From assembly GCA_023271515.1 (NCBI GenBank), contig JALPXQ010000034.1, forward strand, positions 1 through 12,941: a stretch of 12,941 nucleotides of DNA, given 5' to 3'. Numbering within the stretch: the stretch's first letter is position 1; every line of letters begins with the position of its first letter. The translations under genes were made by a program, and so were the position numbers. Below the pieces are notes generated by a model, which saw only the letters and a program-made list of their open reading frames with translations, made no database searches and was not told the DNA's origin. Below, piece after piece: positions 7,208 through 12,941 of the stretch. The stretch comes from Dehalococcoidia bacterium. Its GTDB lineage: Bacteria > Chloroflexota > Dehalococcoidia > SZUA-161 > SpSt-899.

Positions 7208-8396
7208 TGCCTTCTTTGTCTCGGTAGAGCAAGCGCTGAATCCTGAGCTCCAGGGCAAACCAGTAGTAGTTGGTGGTAGTGCTGACAAACGGGGGGTAGT
7301 TGCTTGCGCCTCATATGAAGCCCGGGCTTTCGGTTTACATGCTGGTATGCCACTTACCACTGCCAGCCGCCTCTGCCCTCAAGCTACCTTCATCGAGGGT
7401 AGCTTCCCCAAATACCGTGATGCTTCACAAAGGTTTATGGCTATCCTGGCTGATTTCTCGCCCTCTCTGGAACCAGTGAGCCTGGATGAGGTCTATCTGG
7501 ATGCCACCGGCTTTGAATCTATCTACGGCTCAATTTGGCAGATGGCGGTAGCAATAAAGCAGCGGATAAGAGATGAACTAGGGCTTTGTTCCTCGGCGGG
7601 CATCGCAAGCTGCAAGGTGGTAGCCAAGATTGCCGCTGAGTTATCCAAGCCAGACGGGTTATTGGAAATAGCTCGGGGAGAAGAGCGTTCCTTCCTGGCA
7701 CCATTACCTATTGCTAAACTACCAGGAGTGGGCAAGAAGACGGAACGAATATTAAGCGGTTTGGGAATTGATACTATCGGCAAGCTATCTGTGATGCCGC
7801 TAAGTGCCCTGAAAAGCCGTTTCGGTGCCTCCGGTGAGCTTCTACATCGCTATGCCAATGGCATTGATAATAGAGAAGTAGAGCCTCCCGGTGCTGCCAA
7901 ATCCATCAGTCGAGAAACTACCTTTGGGAAAGATACTAAAGACCGCTCCTTACTCGAGGCGACACTCCGTTATCTTGGTGAACGGGTCGGTGCCGAGCTG
8001 CGCCGGCGAGGTAGGCAAGCCAGGTGCGTAACCTTGAAGCTGAGATACGCTGATTTCACCACTATTGCCCGTAGCCGTACCTTAAAGCAGGCAAGCAATA
8101 CTGACCAGACCATCTTTGACACCGGACTAGAGCTATTAAACAAAGCCTTAGCCCAGGAGAAGCAACCGGTTCGCCTCATCGGCATTGGGGTATCAAACCT
8201 GGTTGAGCCGGGCAGGCAGCTAGATATGTTTGACCCATCAGCCCAAAGGTTAGAGCAACTAAATATAGCCATTGACCGCATCCGCGACAAATATGGCTTT
8301 ACTGCGATACAAACTGGCAGAACCCTGCAACTAAAAGAAATCTTCCCCACAGGTGGGGAAGGCTACACCTTACAGACGCCAAGTTTATCGAGGTAG
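7176..8396 (+). CDS. dinB: DNA polymerase IV (Y family)
   Basis: Pol IV is an error-prone polymerase that copies past damaged bases; it lacks a proofreading domain. The 406-residue protein begins at the ATG after GAGGTGAG. The palm carries the two metal-binding sites: D9 in DLDAFF (9-14) and D104-E105 in SLDEVYLD. SYEARAFGLHAGMPL (46-60) is the finger-domain motif, and LPGVGKKTERIL is the helix-hairpin-helix thumb. The little-finger domain follows, and QLDMF (348-352) fits the beta sliding-clamp binding motif, with about 54 further residues after it, including GRTLQLKEIFPTG. All catalytic residues are present, so it should be active. It is probably transcribed from 6960 on; its neighbours suggest no operon partner. 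Confidence 0.97.
   Translation: MARTIMHIDLDAFFVSVEQALNPELQGKPVVVGGSADKRGVVACASYEARAFGLHAGMPLTTASRLCPQATFIEGSFPKYRDASQRFMAILADFSPSLEPVSLDEVYLDATGFESIYGSIWQMAVAIKQRIRDELGLCSSAGIASCKVVAKIAAELSKPDGLLEIARGEERSFLAPLPIAKLPGVGKKTERILSGLGIDTIGKLSVMPLSALKSRFGASGELLHRYANGIDNREVEPPGAAKSISRETTFGKDTKDRSLLEATLRYLGERVGAELRRRGRQARCVTLKLRYADFTTIARSRTLKQASNTDQTIFDTGLELLNKALAQEKQPVRLIGIGVSNLVEPGRQLDMFDPSAQRLEQLNIAIDRIRDKYGFTAIQTGRTLQLKEIFPTGGEGYTLQTPSLSR
8342..8361 (+). repeat. Perfect 9-bp inverted repeat at the dinB 3' end
   Basis: CTTCCCCAC and GTGGGGAAG are separated by only AG, giving an 8-bp stem with a CAGG tetraloop. It lies inside the dinB coding sequence, about 35 bp before the stop, and encodes the F-P-T-G-G-E-G segment. 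No T-run follows, so it is not a standard terminator; it could protect the 3' end of the message or be a by-product of the codons used. Confidence 0.5.
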
Positions 8397-8502
8397 GGGT
8401 CTGAAGCTATCATTTAGGATAAGGGGTCAAACTTCTGCGAAGAGCTTTGCTGTTGACGTACAGCCTGTATGCGAAAAATGAGGTTTTGTCACCATAGGCT
8501 TA

Positions 8503-8868
8503 TTGACTCATTACCATCTATTTGGGGCACAGCCCAACTTTGGGACAAGCTCTACAATTAAGACTGACACAAGACAGAGTGATTTAGCAATACCTATACG
8601 GGCTCGGTTCCCTGATGGACGAATAAGTGAAAATCTCATCAAGATTGAAGTTCCAGAACTATTGCCCAATAAACCTCTGAGAGAAAAAGCAAGTTTCTTT
8701 TTGGACTGCATAGGTGTATATCGACTAGAAATCCCAGAGGGAGGGAATCGGTCATTGACTATCCATAGTTTCATTGTCCACAGCAGAAGTGCTCTATTTC
8801 TCACTGTTATTGGTGCCTTTATAGGTGCACTAGCCGCTGGTTTCATCATAAATTTACTCTTTAATTAG
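8503..8868 (+). CDS. Hypothetical small protein with a C-terminal membrane anchor
   Basis: A 121-residue reading frame. The first 90 residues are soluble, with alternating hydrophobic and polar residues (for example IRARFPDGRISENLIKIEVP and FFLDCIGVYRLEIPEGGN) suggesting a beta-sandwich-like domain. The last 25 residues (ALFLTVIGAFIGALAAGFII and the end NLLFN) form one transmembrane helix, so it would be tail-anchored with the bulk in the cytoplasm. The start is uncertain: a TTG at 8503 is the only usable start after the upstream in-frame stop (8479-8481), and its ribosome site is weak. It may therefore be the end of a truncated gene. I recognise no family. It is the first gene of the AT-rich block. 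Confidence 0.45.
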   Translation: MTHYHLFGAQPNFGTSSTIKTDTRQSDLAIPIRARFPDGRISENLIKIEVPELLPNKPLREKASFFLDCIGVYRLEIPEGGNRSLTIHSFIVHSRSALFLTVIGAFIGALAAGFIINLLFN

Positions 8869-9272
8869 GCGCAGAACGAAGGCTAAAGTAGATGAACCTC
8901 ACTCAATTTAGAGAGCAGTTGCAAGAATGCCTTGACTATTGAGGAAGCATGGAAAAGCCCATCATGACCGGCTCAGGGAACATTACCCGGGATTGCCGCC
9001 GCGTCGTAAGAGGACTTGGGTGTGAATTGGTTGGATAGAGGAGTTGTGGTCTGGACGGGGTAGCGAGAGGTTCCTGCCCGATTATTATTGGGATGTTTGC
9101 GATAATTCGTGGGGGAGTGGGACGGCTTAGCGCACCTCCCTACCACCTTTATGTGGTGCTTCGCCACTGGTAATGGCAGTTAGAGCCAACAGGATGCAAG
9201 TCATTCCGGTGTATACGTGTCGCAACGTGATATGTGCTAGAAACGTCAGGCGAAATGTAAAGAGGTGAAAAA
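8869..9272. other. Non-coding gap of about 400 bp
   Basis: I see no convincing gene here. A short frame from the ATG at 8892 reads 16 residues (MNLTQFREQLQECLDY) to a TGA at 8940-8942 and then stays open to a TAG at 9036-9038; it could be a decayed transposase start, but this is a guess. Small hairpins are present at 9142-9157 (ACCAC/GTGGT) and near 9163-9177 (GCCA/TGGC). The stretch ends in a strong ribosome site, AAAGAGGTG, just before the next gene. Confidence 0.4.
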
Positions 9273-10376
9273 ATGAAACATATCTTTTCCTGTATTGAAG
9301 AGCTTCGCTTGAAACTGGATAGACATCGAAAAGAGGATTTAAAAGAGTATCCGACACGAACGATATTCATAGATCCATTATTGCAGGTCCTTGGTTGGGA
9401 TGTAAGGGATCCCGGCGAAGTCCAGCTTGAATATCCGACAATTGACGGGAAATCCGTTGACTACGCCCCGAAGATAAATCGTACGCCAGTTCTATTCATA
9501 GAAGCTAAACCGTTAAACGATCCGCTTACAGATGTTAAATCTATTACGCAGGTAGTTGGCTACGCTGCAAATGCCGGTGTTGAATGGTGCATCCTCACTA
9601 ATGGTGTCACTTACAAGATCTATCGAAGTACGGAAAAGGCAGAGGCTCCAGATAAGTTGCTTTTTGAAGTTTCAATAGATCCAAAGGAATCTGAAGGTAG
9701 GTCAGTTCAAGAGATTGCGGGCCAGTTTAACCGTTTCTCCCGAGATGCCATGGCTCAGGGCGTGCTTGACGAGATCGGTGAGCAAGTTTTCACTACAGGG
9801 AAAATTCGAAAAGCTTTGGATAAGCTCTTCCTGGATCCTCCGGCCAATCTAATCAGAATCATCCGTTCAGCTATTGGTGACGAATCTATTAAACCGGTAC
9901 AGGTGAAGGCAGCACTCAAAAGACTATGGGCTCAGTCATCAGAGGTTGAGATACCTTCAATCTATCCCGTCGGTGAGGAGTTTGAAAAATCTGAGATAAA
10001 ACATCGAAGAGGAAGAGACTATGGTGAAGAGCATCACATAAAAGGAAAGCCACAGGAGGTCATAGAATTATTTCGAACTGCTGATAAGTTTTGCAGGGAA
10101 TTAGACCCAACTACGGTGCAAAGAAAATACCTTGCCAAGTATGTTAGCTATTTGCACGGCAAGGCTATCTTCTGCTGTGTGCATGTTCAGAAAAGTGGTC
10201 TTCGCATTTGGTTAAAGTTGAATTATTCGCGTCTAGAAAAGCCACCTGACTATGTCCGTGACGTTTCCAGCATAGGACACTGGGGGGTTGGTGACATTGA
10301 GATTGGAATAGATAGCCTTGAAAAATTATCGGCTGCCAGATCTCTTATACGACAATCTTTCCAGGAGAATAAATGA
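9273..10376 (+). CDS. HsdR-N-like PD-(D/E)XK nuclease domain protein with DUF5655-like C-terminus
   Basis: The 367-residue protein starts at an ATG behind AAAGAGGTG with ideal spacing. Residues about 15-130 match the type I restriction R-protein N-terminal domain (HSDR_N): FIDPLLQVLGWDV (32-44), then E49, VDYA with D63, and LFIEAKP with E77 and K79, the D-x(n)-E-x-K nuclease centre; ITQVVGYA with Q93 fits the following helix. Residues about 251-367 look like a DUF5655 domain (KYLAKYVSY, then the GHWGVGDIEIGI block near the end). There is no helicase, methylase or specificity domain, and no hsdM or hsdS lies nearby, so it is not a standard type I enzyme. Proteins of this build are widespread and mostly uncharacterised; a role in DNA cleavage or defence is plausible but unproven. 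Confidence 0.82.
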   Translation: MKHIFSCIEELRLKLDRHRKEDLKEYPTRTIFIDPLLQVLGWDVRDPGEVQLEYPTIDGKSVDYAPKINRTPVLFIEAKPLNDPLTDVKSITQVVGYAANAGVEWCILTNGVTYKIYRSTEKAEAPDKLLFEVSIDPKESEGRSVQEIAGQFNRFSRDAMAQGVLDEIGEQVFTTGKIRKALDKLFLDPPANLIRIIRSAIGDESIKPVQVKAALKRLWAQSSEVEIPSIYPVGEEFEKSEIKHRRGRDYGEEHHIKGKPQEVIELFRTADKFCRELDPTTVQRKYLAKYVSYLHGKAIFCCVHVQKSGLRIWLKLNYSRLEKPPDYVRDVSSIGHWGVGDIEIGIDSLEKLSAARSLIRQSFQENK

Positions 10377-10475
10377 CCACGTATAGTCCTGTTGCTTGAT
10401 TCTTGGGTGATTAGTGTGTCATGAAATGGAGGAGTCACCTAACCCAGATGACGTACAAACCCAAAACTTCCTCTC

Positions 10476-10763
10476 ATGCGTAGCAGAGACATTACGCGCC
10501 ATGTGAGATTGTATTATATTTGTGAGCAATACGAGCCTTATCGGATCAAGGTTTCAGAAACTACCCAACATAGCTGGAAAGGATCAACGACTTGGGTAGC
10601 TCTTAGGCTTGCAAGTCATCCAAGCAATCGAACTCCTTACTGGCTTTGGTGACCTACTCGCCAGCGGAATGTCATATATCAATGGAGCTACGATAGGCTT
10701 TACCTTCTTGACTTGGCCAAGAACGCCAAATGCAAACTATGCGGAACTAAAAGGGATTTCTAA
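10476..10763 (+). pseudogene. Small zinc-ribbon-like gene interrupted by an in-frame TGA
   Basis: A single frame runs from the ATG at 10476 (or the GTG at 10503) to the TAA at 10761-10763, broken only by a TGA at 10650-10652. Both halves look like protein: the first reads VRLYYICEQYEPYRIKVSET and continues rich in W, Y and S to PYWLW; the second reads PTRQRNVIYQWSYDRLYLLD and ends CKLCGTKRDF, with a CxxC that could be half of a zinc ribbon. A CGA-to-TGA change would restore one frame of 95 residues. A second short frame (10426-10506) ends in ATGTGA, overlapping the GTG by four bases. The stop lies 21 nt before the next gene, so the pair would have been an operon. I recognise no family; TGA read-through as selenocysteine is discussed in the findings. 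Confidence 0.45.
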
Positions 10764-10784
10764 GGGCAAAGCAAGGAGGCAAAC

Positions 10785-11444
10785 ATGAAAAACTACGAGG
10801 ACAAGAAGAATGCCTTGTTAGAACACTGCGACAAGACATTTCATCCCCACGTAGATGAGGTTTTAGTGAGACTACCCCACGCAGTGCGTAACCAAGTCTT
10901 AAACGACCCCGCACTCAAAATAATTTCATTTGATGGGGAAGAATATGGCGGCCTTTTTATTGACTTTGGGTCTCCCGTTAAGAAGTTGATTATCTTAAAT
11001 GAGACTCTGTTAGACAAACCAGAGTTTTACATTGTGCACGTTATAGCCCACGAAATAGCCCATAAGATCCGCGGCGTAAGGGAGACAGAGTTGTATGAAA
11101 TGGAAACGGAGAAGTTACTATGCAGCTGGGGGTTTGAGAGGGAATCGAAAGCCGTGCGCAATATAAAAGCCATTTCGGAAAGCGAAGGCCTCAGGATAGG
11201 CTATGAATGGGCAAACCAAAATGACTTAACTAATTTTCAGGAATTCTCAGACGAATGCAAAGACGGTCGCTTGAGTTCGGAAAGACTAGATGAATTACGC
11301 CGTGCGGCAGATATCTTCTCTATTTTGACCCAAATGGATCGTGTTGAGGATTTAATAACAATGCATGAGGATAGTTTTGAGAAAGGCATTGTGTGGGGCA
11401 TTATGCACTGCCTATGGCAAAAGAAGGCAAAGGGGGTATTTTAG
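10785..11444 (+). CDS. Putative HExxH zinc metalloprotease
   Basis: A 219-residue soluble protein behind a very good ribosome site (AAGGAGG, about 6 bases before the ATG). Residues 85-97, HVIAHEIAHKIRG, carry the zincin motif HEIAH (H89, E90, H93), preceded by a hydrophobic helix as in active metallopeptidases. A cluster of acidic residues follows at 100-109 (ETELYEMETE), one of which could be the third zinc ligand, then LLCSWGFERE. This helix arrangement recalls ImmA/IrrE-like proteases, but the flanking sequence is otherwise unfamiliar. There is no signal peptide or membrane segment, so it should act in the cytoplasm. It may process a regulator or an immunity protein; no partner is visible except the broken gene just upstream. 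Confidence 0.6.
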   Translation: MKNYEDKKNALLEHCDKTFHPHVDEVLVRLPHAVRNQVLNDPALKIISFDGEEYGGLFIDFGSPVKKLIILNETLLDKPEFYIVHVIAHEIAHKIRGVRETELYEMETEKLLCSWGFERESKAVRNIKAISESEGLRIGYEWANQNDLTNFQEFSDECKDGRLSSERLDELRRAADIFSILTQMDRVEDLITMHEDSFEKGIVWGIMHCLWQKKAKGVF

Positions 11445-11559
11445 TTGGCGAAGAAGGTGGTGGCTACGGATTGTACAATTTAGCGTCTTGTTAATGATTG
11501 GGTAAATACTATCCTTCCTATCTATGGTAAGTTGCAGACTGTGAGCCAGACACTCAGTG

Positions 11560-11568
11560 TGTTATATT
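11560..11568 (+). promoter_or_regulatory. Possible extended -10 promoter of the HEPN gene
   Basis: TGT followed by TATATT (11563-11568) is an extended -10 box with no good -35. The transcript would start near 11575, about 50 nt before the ATG at 11627. The 182-bp gap after the metalloprotease gene shows nothing else, and no terminator was recognised. Confidence 0.3.
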
Positions 11569-11626
11569 GCTATTGAAGTGGGTCTAAACCTCAAGTAGGT
11601 CCGATGTGCTAGTGGGGGAAGAACAT

Positions 11627-11944
11627 ATGGATAAAACCCGGATTGCACTGATTATTAGTGGCAGGTTTAAACAGAGTTTTTCTGATGTCCCTGGCGTCAA
11701 GGAGTTATTAAACTCTCGTGGTATGGTTGAATTGATTTCAAAACCACTGTTGACACAGGATACAGCCACACAGAGGCTTAGTCTCTGTTTCTTGGTTGAG
11801 GCGGAAAGGGATATTGCGAGTTGCAATGCTTTATATTCTAAAAAGTTATATCCTCACGCGGTCTACCATTTACAGCAAGCCGTTGAAAAGGCAACAAAAG
11901 GATATATGTTGGGATTTAACTGGCTGAGCGCACAAGAATTATAG
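11627..11944 (+). pseudogene. HEPN-domain protein, truncated
   Basis: A 105-residue protein, taken from the ATG at 11627 (GGGGGAAG lies upstream; a GTG at 11606 is also in frame). Its second half is a HEPN domain: LVEAERDIASCNALYSKKLY is the first helix with the spacing A-E-x-D-I, and HAVYHLQQAVEKATKGYMLG is the core F/Y-x-x-Q-Q-A-x-E-K-A-x-K helix that marks the family. HEPN proteins often pair with MNT nucleotidyltransferases as toxin-antitoxin modules or act as RNases. Here the domain ends abruptly at AQEL-TAG (11944), where the family normally continues with a K-x-I-G-H-x-P segment and another helix. An IS630 transposase starts 39 bp later, so the insertion most likely supplied the stop codon. 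Confidence 0.75.
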
Positions 11945-12941
11945 TATCTTGCAAAACATAGTGCAATAACCTATCATAATCACATGATGAGAATAGAAAT
12001 AACTAACAAAGAAGAAGTGCTAGAGAGGCTCAGAGGGGAGAAGGAAGCCGGAACCAAATTAAGGCTTATCCTCCTCAATTTGATAGGGAATCACAACATA
12101 CGGGTGGAGAAAGCCTGTGAAATAACGGGCACACCGCTGCGTACGGCGTATGACTGGATAAGCAAATGGAACGAACATGGATACGACGAGATAAGGGACA
12201 GCTCAAAAGGTGGAGGGAGACCACCGAAACTAGGAGAGAAGGATATTTTGAAACTTGAGGAAAGCTTAAGGGAGCAGTCTTACTGGACGACTCAAGAAGC
12301 AAGGAGACTGGTGAACGATAAGTGGGGAATAGAGCTATCTCAATCTCAGGTCAGAAGGATACTAAGAGATAAGCTCGGGATGGGATTTTCCAAACCTTAT
12401 GCTCTTGACTACCGCAGGCCTTCTAATGCGGAGGAAATTTTAGCGGGGAATCTGGATACGGTAATAAGCCTTCTAAAAGAAGGGGGTATAAAGGAAGAGG
12501 AGGTAGCCATAGGATTTTTGGACGAAACATCGCCCCAACTGACCGCGAATACGGTGAGGGTATGGAGCTTTGGTAAAGTGAAAATCCTCAAAAACACTGC
12601 CAAAATGAGGGCCAACACAATAGGATTCTATGCTATAAGGGGGAAAAGCGTCCATGATTTTCTGGAAGACTCTAGGGCAGAAAGTATAGCCAGATTCATG
12701 GAAAAGGTAAGACAGGGAAACTCAGGATACAAAGCCGTAATAGCGATAATGGACAACTTCAAATCCCATACCAGTTCTCTTGTGAGAGAGAGGGCAAAAG
12801 AACTAGGCTTATACATAGTTCATCTCCCTCCCTATTCTCCAGACCTCAATCCCATAGAGTTCATTTGGAAGAGTATAAAGAGGGTCGTCTCACTTTCCTT
12901 CGTCAGAGTTCTGGAAGATCTCAAGTGTATTATCTCAGAGA
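11940..12941 (+). mobile_element. IS630-family insertion sequence, left part
   Basis: The element appears to begin near 11940-11943, where TTATAG breaks the HEPN gene; IS630 elements insert at TA dinucleotides and duplicate them. The right end and its inverted repeat lie outside the window, so the exact left boundary and the terminal repeat cannot be confirmed. The 40 bp before the transposase start (11944-11983) would hold the left inverted repeat and promoter. Confidence 0.7.
11984..12941 (+). CDS. IS630-family transposase (partial at the right edge)
   Basis: The frame is open from the ATG at 11984 to the window end, 319 residues visible. Residues about 26-65 are a helix-turn-helix (LILLNLIGNHNIRVEKACEI, then TAYDWISKW), followed by the basic linker GGGRPPKL and a second winged-helix-like region to about 135. 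The DDE catalytic core has D180 in GFLDETSP, D257 in AIMDNFKSH and E292 in LPPYSPDLNPIEFIWKSIKR; the last block is the hallmark of IS630/Tc1-mariner transposases. Only a short C-terminal end should be missing, as members are about 330-350 residues long. There is no frameshift, so the enzyme could be active if the right end is intact. No Shine-Dalgarno site precedes the start (ATG-ATG). Confidence 0.95.
   Translation, partial: MMRIEITNKEEVLERLRGEKEAGTKLRLILLNLIGNHNIRVEKACEITGTPLRTAYDWISKWNEHGYDEIRDSSKGGGRPPKLGEKDILKLEESLREQSYWTTQEARRLVNDKWGIELSQSQVRRILRDKLGMGFSKPYALDYRRPSNAEEILAGNLDTVISLLKEGGIKEEEVAIGFLDETSPQLTANTVRVWSFGKVKILKNTAKMRANTIGFYAIRGKSVHDFLEDSRAESIARFMEKVRQGNSGYKAVIAIMDNFKSHTSSLVRERAKELGLYIVHLPPYSPDLNPIEFIWKSIKRVVSLSFVRVLEDLKCIISE

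Noticed and set aside
8892..9038. Short frame with an in-frame TGA at 8940-8942, considered as a possible selenoprotein
   Set aside because: Both halves are very short (16 and about 31 residues), there is no recognised family, and the only hairpin after the TGA has a 4-bp stem; chance or a gene remnant is more likely.

Overview
The window looks like bacterial chromosome in two parts: a conserved, fairly GC-rich housekeeping block (1 to about 8400) and a visibly AT-richer accessory block (about 8400 to the end) with a nuclease-like gene, broken genes and a transposase. A Chloroflexota host, possibly Dehalococcoidia, is my best guess, based on the DUF1616-type membrane protein, the compact GyrB (no large enterobacterial-type insertion) and the general style of the SelB and DinB proteins. 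No rRNA or species-specific marker is present, so this is inference.

Block 1, left to right: the last 46 residues of a MacB/FtsX-type ABC transporter permease (+); a DUF1616-like multi-spanning membrane protein (+) that converges on gyrB (-) with only 13 bp between the stop codons; gyrB with a strong minus-strand promoter about 200 nt upstream; an extended-SDR NAD-dependent epimerase/reductase (-); selB (-); and tRNA-Lys(CTT) (-). tRNA-Lys, selB and the SDR gene lie on one strand with gaps of 15 and 25 nt behind a clear promoter just upstream of the tRNA, so they may form one transcription unit. Beyond this promoter lies a truncated SixA-like histidine phosphatase (-), whose promoter is back to back with a plus-strand promoter leading toward dinB (DNA polymerase IV, +).

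Block 2, all on the + strand: a small protein with a C-terminal membrane anchor; about 400 bp without a convincing gene; a stand-alone protein joining an HsdR-N/PD-(D/E)XK nuclease-like domain to a DUF5655-type domain; a coding-like stretch interrupted by an in-frame TGA (probable pseudogene); a small HExxH putative metalloprotease; a HEPN-domain protein that stops inside its domain; and, 39 bp later, an IS630-family transposase with its D, D and E residues visible, running off the right edge. The HEPN gene appears to have been cut by the IS630 insertion. The nuclease-like protein, zincin and HEPN protein are a plausible decayed defence or toxin-type islet, but no complete named defence system can be assembled from what is visible.

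No CRISPR array, rRNA or replication origin was seen.
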